Positions 35,265-44,334 of a stretch of 64,000 nt of DNA are shown piece by piece. A program made the position numbers and the translations under genes. The notes beneath the pieces are model-generated. The model had not been told where the DNA came from and made no database searches. It was given only the letters and a program-made list of their open reading frames with translations. Within the stretch, counting starts at the first letter, position 1. Each line of letters opens with the position of its first letter. The DNA comes from UBA6059 sp040219045 (GTDB lineage Bacteria > Bacteroidota > Bacteroidia > Cytophagales > Cyclobacteriaceae), in the NCBI GenBank assembly GCA_965229505.1, contig OZ245881.1:620001-684000 (forward strand). The letters are read 5' to 3'.

Positions 35265-37064
35265 TTGATTGATCAAAAATCCATAGCTGTCCTCCCCTTC
35301 GATAATCTTAGTTCCGATCCTGAGAATGAATATTTCTCTGACGGTATGACCGAAGAGATCATAAATGCGCTCAGTAAAATTAACGGTCTCAAGGTCACAG
35401 CTCGCACCTCCTCCTTTGTCTTCAAAAATAAAAAGGAGGACGTAAGGATTATCGGTAATAAGCTAGGAGTAAGTACGGTATTGGAAGGAAGCATTCGCAA
35501 GTCGGGAGAGCGTGTACGCATCTCGGCTCAGCTCATACGCACAGACAATGGATTTCATATCTGGTCTGAAAATTTTGATCGTCGACTAGAAGACATCTTT
35601 GCCTTGCAGGACGACATCAGCTTACTCATTGCCGATAGGATCAGAGAGAACTTTGGCCATATTGAGATGAATGAGCATCTTGTCCAGCAGCCTACTCAGA
35701 ATATTGAAGCTTATCAACTATACCTCAAAGGTCGTTACTATCAACTCAAATGGAACTTGCCGGATATAGCCAAGGGCATTGATTATTACAAAGCGGCAAT
35801 TGCTGAGGATTCACAATATAACCAACCCTATTTTGGTGTAGCCCTGTGCTACTCATTGCTCGGATCATGGGGCTACATGAATCAAAAAGAAGCTTTTACG
35901 AAAGCACAGGAATATTTGACTTTGGGAGATCCATATGCCAACGGATCATTTATCGAATATTTTGCTAAAGCCACTCATCTCTTCTGGAGCTACTGGAACC
36001 ATCAGGGAGCGTACCAACTCCTCCATCGGGGCTTGAAGTCAAATGGCCAGGATCATGAATGCCACGATTTCCTAGCAGAAATTCATACAGCTCTAGGTAA
36101 TTGGACTGATGCACTGTATCATGTCAGCGCTGGTTTGAAAGTGAATCCTCTTCATCCAAATGCTTATTACACCAAAGCCAATATATACTATCTCAAGGGT
36201 GACTTTGATAGCGCTCTGGAGGTAATCAATGACGGTCTTAGGCTTGATCCGGACTTTGCACTACTGTTAGAATTAGGGCTTGCTTGCTTAATCCACTTGC
36301 GTTTAGAAGATAAGCTCAAGCAGTTCGTGCAAGATCATCAAAAATCACTGGCCATACCCCAACTCTACCAGCTACTCTTCCGATTTATTCATCACAAGAA
36401 TCTTAACTCGATAGATCAAAACGAACTGGCTATCATCTGCGAAGAATTAAAAGCAAATGAGAAGTCCATGCTAATGGCATGGGATCTCTATTTGCTTATC
36501 TACACGGGTAGACAACAAGAGGCCATAGATCTATTGAAAGTAAAAATATCAGCCAAAGTTGGGCAGATTGTCAATTTCAAAAACGACCCCTTTCTCAGGC
36601 CACTTCAAGAGTCATCAGTTTTTTCCGCTATGTCAGCCGAGTACTTTTCGACTGATGTCAATGTGGAGATGGATACCACAGACAGCACGGTTGGAAAATC
36701 TGTCATGGAATCAGATGAAGTCAATCACTTTAGCAGCCGGCTCATAGCGACTATGGAAAACGATAGGCTTTATTTAAAATCTGAGCTAACACTGAAAGGG
36801 CTCGCGGCATCTATTGACCTCCACCCCAATAAACTCTCTTGGCTGATTAATGAGAAAATAGGCAAGAACTTCAATGATTTTGTTAATGGTTACCGATTAG
36901 CAGAGTTCCAACACAAAGCAGTAACTCCCGAATTCCAGCATTTGACCTTATTAGGCTTGGCTTACGAAAGCGGTTTTACTTCCAAGTCTGTTTTCAATGA
37001 ATTCTTCAAAAAACAGACTGGTACTACCCCAAAGGTCTGGGTTAAAAAGCATACCAACATCTAG
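35265..37064 (+). CDS. TolB-like/TPR protein with C-terminal AraC DNA-binding domain
   Basis: 599 residues in three parts. Residues 5-130 are the TolB-like domain commonly found in cyclase-TPR fusions (IAVLPFDNLSSDPENEYFSD, TVLEGSIRKSG). TPR helices fill about 145-440 (LKVNPLHPNAYYTKANIYYL is one). The C-terminal 110 residues are an AraC helix-turn-helix (LTLKGLAASIDLHPNKLSWL, GYRLAEFQ, GFTSKSVFNEFF). Start is TTG at 35265: upstream ATGs are out of frame or stopped. There is no signal peptide or membrane segment, so it should be a soluble regulator. Confidence 0.9.
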   Translation: MIDQKSIAVLPFDNLSSDPENEYFSDGMTEEIINALSKINGLKVTARTSSFVFKNKKEDVRIIGNKLGVSTVLEGSIRKSGERVRISAQLIRTDNGFHIWSENFDRRLEDIFALQDDISLLIADRIRENFGHIEMNEHLVQQPTQNIEAYQLYLKGRYYQLKWNLPDIAKGIDYYKAAIAEDSQYNQPYFGVALCYSLLGSWGYMNQKEAFTKAQEYLTLGDPYANGSFIEYFAKATHLFWSYWNHQGAYQLLHRGLKSNGQDHECHDFLAEIHTALGNWTDALYHVSAGLKVNPLHPNAYYTKANIYYLKGDFDSALEVINDGLRLDPDFALLLELGLACLIHLRLEDKLKQFVQDHQKSLAIPQLYQLLFRFIHHKNLNSIDQNELAIICEELKANEKSMLMAWDLYLLIYTGRQQEAIDLLKVKISAKVGQIVNFKNDPFLRPLQESSVFSAMSAEYFSTDVNVEMDTTDSTVGKSVMESDEVNHFSSRLIATMENDRLYLKSELTLKGLAASIDLHPNKLSWLINEKIGKNFNDFVNGYRLAEFQHKAVTPEFQHLTLLGLAYESGFTSKSVFNEFFKKQTGTTPKVWVKKHTNI

Positions 37065-37182
37065 CGACCAATTTCTCGACCTTATTTTTATCCTTTTATA
37101 CCCACAGTTCCGTGAATAAGTTCGGGATCATAATTCAGGACGAATGCCAATGCCACCCTCATGAGCTTTGAAGAAAAAACTC

Positions 37183-37398
37183 ATGAAAAACAAAGGAATA
37201 TTAATAGGAACAACGATTGGTGTCAGTATCGGCACAGCAGTGGGAGTGGCCATAGGTACAGCCATAGGTATCACCGCCCTTGGTGTATTGAAGGTCGATC
37301 TTGACAATGAGATTGCTTTCTGGATCAGTACGGGTATGGCTGTTGGTGGTGGCATCAGTCTCGTCAATCACATGCTCAAACCTGCAAGAGAAGATTGA
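37183..37398 (+). CDS. Small glycine-zipper membrane protein
   Basis: 71 residues from the ATG at 37183; a TTG at 37168 is in frame but adds only charged residues. The N-terminal half is a run of small residues with GxxxG spacing (GILIGTTIGVSIGTAVGVAI), typical of glycine-zipper membrane peptides. A second hydrophobic segment (AFWISTGMAVGGGISLV) follows. No family is assigned. Confidence 0.65.
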   Translation: MKNKGILIGTTIGVSIGTAVGVAIGTAIGITALGVLKVDLDNEIAFWISTGMAVGGGISLVNHMLKPARED

Positions 37399-37528
37399 GG
37401 ATAAGGCCCGTGCTGAAAAGTCCGGGATTTCATCAAGGAGTCCCGAATCATAATCTCAGACGACCGGCGCTCCTCTACTCCCCAGTTTTGTCTCATCAAC
37501 TTTTAAAAACTCTAAAACAAAAAAGACA

Positions 37529-38614
37529 ATGACAAAGCAATTCAACATCCTCTATCTCTTATTACTCATGATAGGAAGCATCGCATGTGGTGACGATGAA
37601 GATCAGGTCATCACAGATGTACCCTCCTCCGACCAGTACAGCACTGCAGAAGCTTTTCTTCAGGCGCAGGATTTTCGCGGTAGCGTACTCATCCAAAAAA
37701 ATGGCCAGGACGTGATCCGCAAAGGCTATGGTATGGCGGATGCCTCCTCAGGCACCCCCAACGACGTATCCAAGGTGTATCGCATCGGCTCGATGACCAA
37801 GTCCTTGACAGCTGCGGGTATCGTACATCTACAGAGAGATGGTCTTATCGATAGTTACGATCAGCCAATTAGCGATTTTGTGGACGATTTCCCATTAGGA
37901 GATCAGATCACCCTTCGACACCTACTTACCCATTACTCAGGTCTGCCGGATTACGTCGGGGCTATCGAAGATGCCGTGATAAATCAAAACATGTTCATTA
38001 CCCCGGAGGATATCCTGGATATCATCGCCGAGTCTGTCGCAGAGGACGGCACACTCTTTACGCCAGGCGCACAGTTTAGTTATTCCAATTCCAACTATCT
38101 GCTACTTGGGTTGCTGATCGAGGAGCTGACGGAGATGAGTTATCACGACTATTTGCAGGAGAAAGTGTTTACACCACTGGGCATGGCCAGCACCGGCCTT
38201 GGCGCAGATGATATCACCCTCGATACGCATGCCAAAGGCTACAAGGGTGAATCTGTAGTGGCACCTTATCCTATGCAGATCGCTTTCAGCGCAGGTGATC
38301 TGGAAAGTACCATCACAGACATGGAGATCTGGGCCAAGGCCTTGATGGGTGACTACTTCACTACTGACGAAAAGGCCGAGGTATTCGCAGCGCCTTACGG
38401 CCAGGATGACGTCAATACGCTCGGGTTTGGCTGGTTCACCATCAAGGTAGATGGCAAGCTCATGTACCATCATGGTGGAGACATTGACGGGTTCACAAGT
38501 TTGATTGCCCTCCTACCGGAATCACAAGGCATGGTCATCCTACTCAGTAACGAACAGGATAAAGGCGAACAGCGCAACCTGATTATCGAGACCCTCGCCA
38601 AATACGAATTTTAA
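37529..38614 (+). CDS. Serine hydrolase lipoprotein (beta-lactamase family)
   Basis: 361 residues, lipobox SIAC (Cys20), then a complete class C-type domain: Ser88-Met-Thr-Lys91 (SMTK), Tyr-Ser-Asn in QFSYSNSNYLLL, and HHGGDIDGF in the KTG position. LTHYSGLPDY is the usual substrate-loop segment. It is predicted to be a membrane-anchored esterase or peptidase. It leads a run of five plus-strand genes with gaps of 3-40 bases, suggesting an operon through the SDR at 41100. Confidence 0.9.
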   Translation: MTKQFNILYLLLLMIGSIACGDDEDQVITDVPSSDQYSTAEAFLQAQDFRGSVLIQKNGQDVIRKGYGMADASSGTPNDVSKVYRIGSMTKSLTAAGIVHLQRDGLIDSYDQPISDFVDDFPLGDQITLRHLLTHYSGLPDYVGAIEDAVINQNMFITPEDILDIIAESVAEDGTLFTPGAQFSYSNSNYLLLGLLIEELTEMSYHDYLQEKVFTPLGMASTGLGADDITLDTHAKGYKGESVVAPYPMQIAFSAGDLESTITDMEIWAKALMGDYFTTDEKAEVFAAPYGQDDVNTLGFGWFTIKVDGKLMYHHGGDIDGFTSLIALLPESQGMVILLSNEQDKGEQRNLIIETLAKYEF

Positions 38615-38649
38615 AATAAACTCAACTTAAAAATCTAAAAACAACTCAA

Positions 38650-39210
38650 ATGAAAAAGTTAATCATCTTAGTAATCGCATTAATTGGAGTAATCAATATC
38701 CAGGCACAAGACCAACGACCTGTCAGAAAAGGATTTACGATAGGAGGCTCGGCTGGAGTAGGTGTGCTGCACTTTTCCAAAGGCATGCAGGAAAAGCCGA
38801 CACAAGGGGATATCACACTCCCCAATGTCAAAATCGGCTGGTTCACTAACGAAAGAACGGCCATCTACCTGGCCACCGCCGGTCAGATCTACGAGTCTGA
38901 AGATATGGATCGCAGCTTCGAAGGATTTATTCCTTCGATCCAATACTGGGCCGCTGACAAATGGTGGGTAAGTGGCGGCTTTGGTCCGGCATTGGATACA
39001 CGCGCTTTCTACGCCTCCAACAAAAAGTCTAGAAAAAACAGCTGGGGTAAAGGCGTCTTGTTAGCTACCGGCTATGAGATCAAGCAGCGCCCCAAGTGGG
39101 CAATGGATATCCAGGCCAGACTATTCATGGCTAGTGTGGATCAGGGAGCCGAATTGGGTCGGCTGGAAGGCACCAACTTCTCCATAGCGGTAGGTTTTAC
39201 ACTCCTCTAA
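38650..39210 (+). CDS. Outer-membrane beta-barrel protein
   Basis: 186 residues with a signal peptide (LIILVIALIGVINIQAQ) and a short barrel: FTIGGSAGVGVLHFSKG, IGWFTNERTAIYLATAGQ, WWVSGGFGPALDT, GVLLATGYEI, and terminal NFSIAVGFTLL. It lies between two serine hydrolase genes in the same run, 35 bases from each neighbour, so it may be co-expressed with them. Confidence 0.75.
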   Translation: MKKLIILVIALIGVINIQAQDQRPVRKGFTIGGSAGVGVLHFSKGMQEKPTQGDITLPNVKIGWFTNERTAIYLATAGQIYESEDMDRSFEGFIPSIQYWAADKWWVSGGFGPALDTRAFYASNKKSRKNSWGKGVLLATGYEIKQRPKWAMDIQARLFMASVDQGAELGRLEGTNFSIAVGFTLL

Positions 39211-39243
39211 CCATGACAACTACTCAACTCACAACAAACTCAA

Positions 39244-39909
39244 ATGAAAACAATCACAGTAACACGCGACATCATCTACATGGTGCTGGGCATGCTCCTA
39301 CTCCTGGCCATATCGGCTAGTGCTCAGGAGACCGTCACAGCCGAACTCACCCAGACGACTAGGGGAACACTTATCGATACTGATACCAAAGAGCCTCTCA
39401 TCAGGGCGAGCGTCATCATTGTGGACTCATCGCCCACACTTGGTACTATCACTGATGTGGAGGGTAATTACAGAATAACGAAGGTGACCGCCGGAAGGGT
39501 TACCGTCCAGCTCAACTACATGGGATATGAGACAAGATCCATTCCCAACGTAGAGGTCAATTCTGGTAAGGAAGTGGAACTCAACCTGAGCATGCAGGAG
39601 TACCTGATCAAGATGGAAGAAGTGGTCATAACAGCCGCTAAAAACATTAGTATTCCAGTCAATGAAAAGTACCGGGATTATGAGAATGCCTATGAGCGTG
39701 AAATTGAGGGTATCTATCAGATTTCTGCATCCGCCAGCTACAAATGGGACAAACCCAAGACAACACATGAGTTGTTCCTCAATTTGGATAACATCACCGG
39801 CAACAAGGCCAGACTATCAGAATACTACGATCCCGACGCAGCAGGCAAGGTAGGTTACACGACTCAGTTCGGCTTCCTGCCAAATCTGATGTATAACGTA
39901 TATTTCTAA
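39244..39909 (+). pseudogene. TonB-dependent receptor with large in-frame internal deletion
   Basis: 221 residues: a signal sequence, a CarboxypepD_reg-like domain (about 38-122: GTLIDTDTKEPLIRASVIIV, YRITKVTAGRVTVQLNYMGY) and the start of the plug (EEVVITAAKNIS). At about residue 145 the sequence jumps to what looks like the last strands of a receptor barrel (SASASYKWDKPKTTHELFLN, then FGFLPNLMYNVYF with terminal Phe). Intact receptors have 700-900 residues, so about 500-600 are missing. The frame is intact and both ends are well preserved. It could still be exported, but cannot form a full gated pore. Confidence 0.8.
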
Positions 39910-39912
39910 TCC

Positions 39913-41103
39913 ATGTCAATTATGAAGAAGCATAATATCATCTACCTCGGCATATTCATCGCATTGCTGGCTGTTCAGTCCATAAAGTCCAATGCGCAGG
40001 GTACGCAATCAATGAAGGATAGCATAAAAGCCATCTTTCTGAAGACGGTAGACAATCCGATCATCCAGAGTAGTGCATTCTTACTGCACGCCGAAGATCT
40101 CGATCTACACGAAAGCTATGCCAGCGGCGAGCACAATGGAGTGACAGCCACACCACACACACCATTCTACACGGCCAGTGTGACTAAGACTTTCACCGCT
40201 ACCGCAATAGCCATGCTGGTCGACGATGGGCTGCTCAGTTATGATGATCCGATGCACCAATACCTTCCCAGAGAATTGGTGGAGGGACTGCATGTGTATG
40301 AAGGACATGAATACTCAAGAGAGATCACCATCGACCAGCTGCTCACCCATCAGTCCGGCCTAGCCGACTATTGGGAAGACACACCAATCTCGGGCAGTAA
40401 CATGATGGGTATGTTATTCGAAAGGCCATCCTATTTCTGGCAGCCCGAAGAGCTCATCCCTTTTACCAGAGAAAACTTCAAGGCCAGGTTTGCTCCCGGC
40501 ACAGATTATCATTACAACGATACGGGCTATGTGCTGCTAGGCTTGATCATCCAGCGACTATCCAATATGCCCCTGCACGAGTTCTTTCGCGAGCGCATCT
40601 TCGAACCACTAAAAATGACTTGCTCCTGGATGCACCTGAGATCAGCAGCCGCTGACCAAAGTAGCTCCTCTATGGCCGCCTTTTATGCGGGAAGTGATGA
40701 CATCAGCGGTCTCACCAGCCTGAGCGCTGACTGGGCAGGAGGCGGGATCGTGAGCACCTCTGGTGACCTGTTCCGATTCATGAGCAGTCTCATGAATGGC
40801 AGGCTCGTAAGTGAAGCGTCACTCAGGCGCATGCGATCATGGGTTCCGGAGAGTTACGGCACCGAGTACGGATATGGCCTGCGCCAATGGGATTTGGAAT
40901 CTTTCACTCCCTTATTAGCCGGACTGACCTTGATTGGGCACTCAGGCACTACATCAGCGTACATGTACTACTGCCCTGAGTTGGATACTTATCTCACGGG
41001 CACTTTCAACCAGATTGATTTCAAAAAGGATCATATAAGATTCATCATGGACATCATGGTACCCGTATTGGCGCATGCCAAAAGTGAAAGGAGTAAGCCA
41101 TGA
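39913..41103 (+). CDS. Exported serine hydrolase (beta-lactamase family)
   Basis: 396 residues with signal peptide (cleavage near SNAQ). Ser89-Val-Thr-Lys92 (SVTK), YHYNDTGYVLL (YxN) and GHSGTTSAYMYY (HSG) are the three active-site elements; LLTHQSGLADYW is the conserved loop. ATG 39913 starts three bases after the receptor remnant's stop; ATG 39922 is an alternative. Its last codons overlap the next gene by four bases (ATGA), so the two are translationally coupled. Confidence 0.9.
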   Translation: MSIMKKHNIIYLGIFIALLAVQSIKSNAQGTQSMKDSIKAIFLKTVDNPIIQSSAFLLHAEDLDLHESYASGEHNGVTATPHTPFYTASVTKTFTATAIAMLVDDGLLSYDDPMHQYLPRELVEGLHVYEGHEYSREITIDQLLTHQSGLADYWEDTPISGSNMMGMLFERPSYFWQPEELIPFTRENFKARFAPGTDYHYNDTGYVLLGLIIQRLSNMPLHEFFRERIFEPLKMTCSWMHLRSAAADQSSSSMAAFYAGSDDISGLTSLSADWAGGGIVSTSGDLFRFMSSLMNGRLVSEASLRRMRSWVPESYGTEYGYGLRQWDLESFTPLLAGLTLIGHSGTTSAYMYYCPELDTYLTGTFNQIDFKKDHIRFIMDIMVPVLAHAKSERSKP

Positions 41104-41960
41104 AAAAGGTACTACTGGCAGGAGCATCCGGCTACCTGGGTGGCTATATCGCTCGTGAACTTCAATTAGAAGACCGTCCCTATGTCGCACTTGGTAGAAG
41201 CAAGGAGAAGCTTCAGGCCAAAGGTCTGGCTACCGCCAATATCATGGTGGGTGAGGTCACCCAGCCCGAGACGTTGCGTGGTATCATGGAGGGTATCGAC
41301 ACGGTCATTTCGACGGTAGGCATCACCAGACAGAAAGATGGACTGACTTACATGGATGTGGACTACCAGGCGAATATGAACCTACTCAATGAAGCTAAAG
41401 CTGCCGGGGTGCGCAAGTTTATCTATATCTCGGCCATCAACGGTGAAAAGATGCGGCACCTCAAGATCATGGCAGCCAAGGAAAAGTTTGTGGACACACT
41501 CAAAAGCTCGGGGCTGGACTATGCCATCATTCGACCTAATGGTTTTTTCTCAGATATGAGAGATTTTCTGGACATGGCCAAGGGCGGCAGGGTGTATCTT
41601 TTCGGTGATGGTGAGTATAAGCTCAACCCCATCCATGGACAGGATCTTGCTGCTGTAGTCATAGATGCTATGAATGGCAGTAGGCGGGAGGTGATTGTCG
41701 GAGGACCCGATATCCTCACCCAAAACGAAATTGGACGCATGGCACTTACAGCTGTGGGCAAGCCTCTGAAAATAAGTCATCTGCCGGATTGGGTGCGCAA
41801 ATGGGCGATCCATCTCATGAGGGCTTTCACCTCTTCGAGGAGCTATGGGCCGGTCGAGTTTTTCCTAACGATGATGGCCCAGGACAACATTGGCCCGAGG
41901 CACGGAGTGCGACGGCTGGAGACTTTTTTCAAAGATGAAATGGACAAAATCCATGTCTAA
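41100..41960 (+). CDS. NAD(P)-binding atypical SDR oxidoreductase
   Basis: 286 residues with an N-terminal Rossmann motif GASGYLGGYIA, TVISTVGITRQKDG, and a YISAINGEK segment in the place of the catalytic SYK triad, as in NmrA-like/atypical SDRs related to complex I subunit NDUFA9 type proteins. DYAIIRPNGFFSD and the C-terminal helix-rich part fit the same family. It starts within the stop of the hydrolase gene (ATGA overlap), so both act in one operon. The substrate is unknown. Confidence 0.88.
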   Translation: MKKVLLAGASGYLGGYIARELQLEDRPYVALGRSKEKLQAKGLATANIMVGEVTQPETLRGIMEGIDTVISTVGITRQKDGLTYMDVDYQANMNLLNEAKAAGVRKFIYISAINGEKMRHLKIMAAKEKFVDTLKSSGLDYAIIRPNGFFSDMRDFLDMAKGGRVYLFGDGEYKLNPIHGQDLAAVVIDAMNGSRREVIVGGPDILTQNEIGRMALTAVGKPLKISHLPDWVRKWAIHLMRAFTSSRSYGPVEFFLTMMAQDNIGPRHGVRRLETFFKDEMDKIHV

Positions 41961-42015
41961 AAAACAGTCGCTTGTTCGCCTGCTTGAGCGGGTGAGCCAT
42001 CTCAGTTTACAGTAG

Positions 42016-42261
42016 ATGGGTGGGTTGGCCGCATTCTTTGGTGCGCTGCAAGCCAGAGTCTTTCCGAAAACACTGACCTATCTAGGTATGATTACAGGCA
42101 ATATTGGACTGCTGTTAGCCATTCCTTCCCTTGGCGAATTAGGTGCGGTCTTTGGGCTGCTGCAGATCAGATGGTTGACCTGGATCGGTGGGGAGTTGTT
42201 TGGCGATTCTGGTAAGTCAAAATCAAACCTGGTGGCCATGGAGAAAGCAGCCTTTGGGTGA
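42016..42261 (+). pseudogene. C-terminal fragment of a polytopic membrane protein
   Basis: 81 residues, two hydrophobic segments (LTYLGMITGNIGLLLAI and FGLLQIRWLTWIGGELF). This reads like the end of a DUF4386-like or similar four- to seven-helix protein; the N-terminal two thirds are absent and no remnant is seen upstream in other frames. The 25 bases before it include GTGAGCCATCTCA (41992-42004), which also occurs in the intron tail at 17197, hinting that a rearrangement removed the 5' part. Confidence 0.5.
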
Positions 42262-42335
42262 ATACCTGCATTCAATTAAAAATAGTTAGTGAGGGTTTAA
42301 ACCTTTTGACATGTTTATGCATCTATAGAGAGTAA

Positions 42336-42515
42336 ATGAAAAAGTGGATCACCATATTAGGAATCGTCATTGCCATACTGGCAGTGCTGGTGAGCTCGAG
42401 TCTCGCCAGAGATATCGATTTCTCTTATGTGATTGTGAAGTTGGGAGAGGCGATCCATCCGGCGGTATTGACTATCGTAGAATGGCCGGGGATGGATCAG
42501 GCAATGCTTCGATAG
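42336..42515 (+). CDS. Small exported or membrane-anchored peptide (59 aa)
   Basis: A short frame starting Met-Lys-Lys-Trp, with a hydrophobic segment (ITILGIVIAILAVLVSSSLA) resembling a signal sequence, then about 35 residues (RDIDFSYVIVKLGEAIHPAV) and a TAG stop. A strong rho-independent terminator follows 37 bases later, supporting a real transcript. No family known. Confidence 0.55.
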   Translation: MKKWITILGIVIAILAVLVSSSLARDIDFSYVIVKLGEAIHPAVLTIVEWPGMDQAMLR

Positions 42516-42552
42516 CGAGTATTCATATTACTTCATATAGATCACACAGGGA

Positions 42553-42582
42553 GGCTGGTTTTTACCAGCCTTTTCTTTTTTT
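42553..42582 (+). terminator. Rho-independent terminator
   Basis: GGCTGG (42553-42558), six-base T-rich loop, CCAGCC (42565-42570), then TTTTCTTTTTTT to 42582. It ends the transcript of the 42336 small gene or the upstream operon. Confidence 0.85.
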
Positions 42583-42648
42583 GGGAGTAGTCTTAGAGAA
42601 AAATTATGGAGGTACCCCAATCGTTTAAAGTGCCTAATTCCACTTCAA

Positions 42649-43425
42649 TCAATAATTTCTTAAGGTAAGTCCAAATGTCAAAAATCGATCTGCCTCATGC
42701 TGACTTTGAATGACTATACTCTCATAGGTATGGATATAATTAACCTTAAAGCTTAGGGATTTCTTTATCGGTAATTCCAAGCCAAGATCTATCTGCCATC
42801 GATAATTATTACCTCGTTCAAGCGATGGCTGATAAAAGCTTTCATGGTTGAAAACCAACTTGTTGTTAAACAAATGATACCTTCCATTGACCCATAAAGT
42901 TCCTCTAAAGGTTTGAATGGAAGTACTCCCATCATACTCGTTTCGGTTAAAGTCGGAAGAGTTGAAATTTGTACGCTCATACTCGCTCGATACAGCAAAT
43001 TTGAGCCAGTTATTGTCTTTCTTAAAAACCTGATAAGTCACTCCTGCTCCGAGGAGAGATCGTAATTGGATTTCTCTTCTGAAGTTAGAGCTCACAAAGG
43101 CCAGGAATAAAGGTGAAAAATTTCGCTCAGGACCGATATTCAAAAAGTTGAGACTGAGTATATCTTCATCTGCTTTTTCTTTGCCGAACTCTTGATATAG
43201 ATAAGAGTTCTTGGTTCGAAACGACAGTTTTGATGAAGGCTTGAATCTCACATCTGATTTTGCCCTGAATATCCATGTATCTACATTTCCACTCTGCCAA
43301 AACCCGGTCACATCAAGACTTGCCTTCCAATTGAGCGTATCACTTTTGTCGGTCTGCGCAAAAACGGTTAGCGGAAGAAATAAGATAAACCCAAGGGCTT
43401 TGGTTATACGATTTAGCTTAAACAT
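42649..43425 (-). CDS. DUF481 outer-membrane protein
   Basis: 258 residues with signal peptide (LGFILFLPLTVFAQ). The DUF481 pattern is present: LNWKASLDVTGFWQSGNVD, SFRTKNSYLYQEFG, LRSLLGAGVTYQVF, YESIVIQ and a final FLTFGLTLRNY strand. Members are described as salt-induced outer-membrane barrels of unknown role. The gene is single, and faces the terminator of the 42336 gene. Confidence 0.88.
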   Translation of the reverse strand: MFKLNRITKALGFILFLPLTVFAQTDKSDTLNWKASLDVTGFWQSGNVDTWIFRAKSDVRFKPSSKLSFRTKNSYLYQEFGKEKADEDILSLNFLNIGPERNFSPLFLAFVSSNFRREIQLRSLLGAGVTYQVFKKDNNWLKFAVSSEYERTNFNSSDFNRNEYDGSTSIQTFRGTLWVNGRYHLFNNKLVFNHESFYQPSLERGNNYRWQIDLGLELPIKKSLSFKVNYIHTYESIVIQSQHEADRFLTFGLTLRNY

Positions 43426-43525
43426 TGTGGTTAGATAATCTTAAACTGATCTATAAGAGAACCCAACTGTCAAATGCTTGTTTAGCAAAAACAACACTTC
43501 TCTGTGGTTCGGAAAATGTAAAAGT

Positions 43526-43604
43526 AGTCGTCGGACGACTTTTGTAGGACGCTGGCAGATATCTCGGAAAGTAGATGTGTTGGCAAAAGAGTCGTCCTAC
43601 GACT
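43526..43604. repeat. Pair of related short palindromes
   Basis: AGTCGTC-G-GACGACT (43526-43540) and AGTCGT-CCT-ACGACT (43590-43604) share the same arms, so they can also pair with each other. Between them is GTAGGACG, complementary to CGTCCTAC in the second palindrome. They lie in the 274-base gap between divergent genes and may be regulatory. Confidence 0.6.
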
Positions 43605-43699
43605 AGCCTATTCATCAAAAATATTACTCGTAAGACAATCAAAATCAACCACTACTTCGTTTCATACTCAACTAACCACCAAAGCAACTATCTTTAGTC

Positions 43700-44125
43700 A
43701 TGACTTTACTCCTTCTACTCCTTTCCGTCCTGAGCAGCCCCGACCTCAAAGAAGATTTTGAATGGCTCGTCGGTACCTGGCAAAATGCAGACCAGGAAGC
43801 CGCCTTCGAACAATGGTGGTGGAATGATGACAAAGGCTACTACGAGGGACGTGGCTACCGCGTGGTGGTGGGTGACACGCTGGTCTTCGAAAACCTGTCG
43901 ATCCAGCTGATTGAGGACATCCCGCACTACATCCCCGTGGTGGAAGAAAACGATGGGCCCGTCCCCTTTAAGATGACCGCCTGGGACAACAAGGGATTTG
44001 ACAGTGAAAACACCAAACACGACTTCCCCAAGGGCATCTCCTACCGGAATAAGGGCAACCGCTTTGATGCCACCATCAGCGGCAATGGCAAAGACATAAG
44101 CTTTGGATTTAAGCGGGTGAAGTGA
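43700..44125 (+). CDS. DUF6265 family exported protein
   Basis: 141 residues; a short signal-like start (TLLLLLLSVLSSPDLKE), then FEWLVGTWQN, FEQWWWNDDKGYYEGRGYRV, PVPFKMTAWDNKGFDSEN, HDFPKGISYRNKGNRFDATI. This is the DUF6265 pattern, a lipocalin-like fold of unknown ligand. A TATCTTTA box lies at 43689-43696, close to the Bacteroidota -7 consensus. Confidence 0.85.
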   Translation: MTLLLLLLSVLSSPDLKEDFEWLVGTWQNADQEAAFEQWWWNDDKGYYEGRGYRVVVGDTLVFENLSIQLIEDIPHYIPVVEENDGPVPFKMTAWDNKGFDSENTKHDFPKGISYRNKGNRFDATISGNGKDISFGFKRVK

Positions 44126-44334
44126 AAACTACTTCTGGATCGGAACACAGCTCTTCACATAGCTAGTGCTCGGAGTGCTTTCAGCACCTGTTGCTGGAGT
44201 AGAAGCGATTAGTTAACTTGATATTATGAAGAGTGGCTGTTACAACCCTGATTTTCAATGTCAAACCACTGAAGTCCATAATGGAAATAACGCGCACTCG
44301 GTGCGGTTATATTAATGTTATCAGCAAGGCTTTA

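Noticed and set aside
37120..37465. Similar short stretches GGGATCATAATTCAGGACGA and its relative before two genes
   Set aside because: Similarity between the segments at about 37120-37145 and 37431-37465 is loose and could be chance; not strong enough for a regulatory claim.
44233..44334. Upstream extension of the 44335 gene
   Set aside because: The extension covers the attC-like hairpin and boundary box, so it is likely non-coding.
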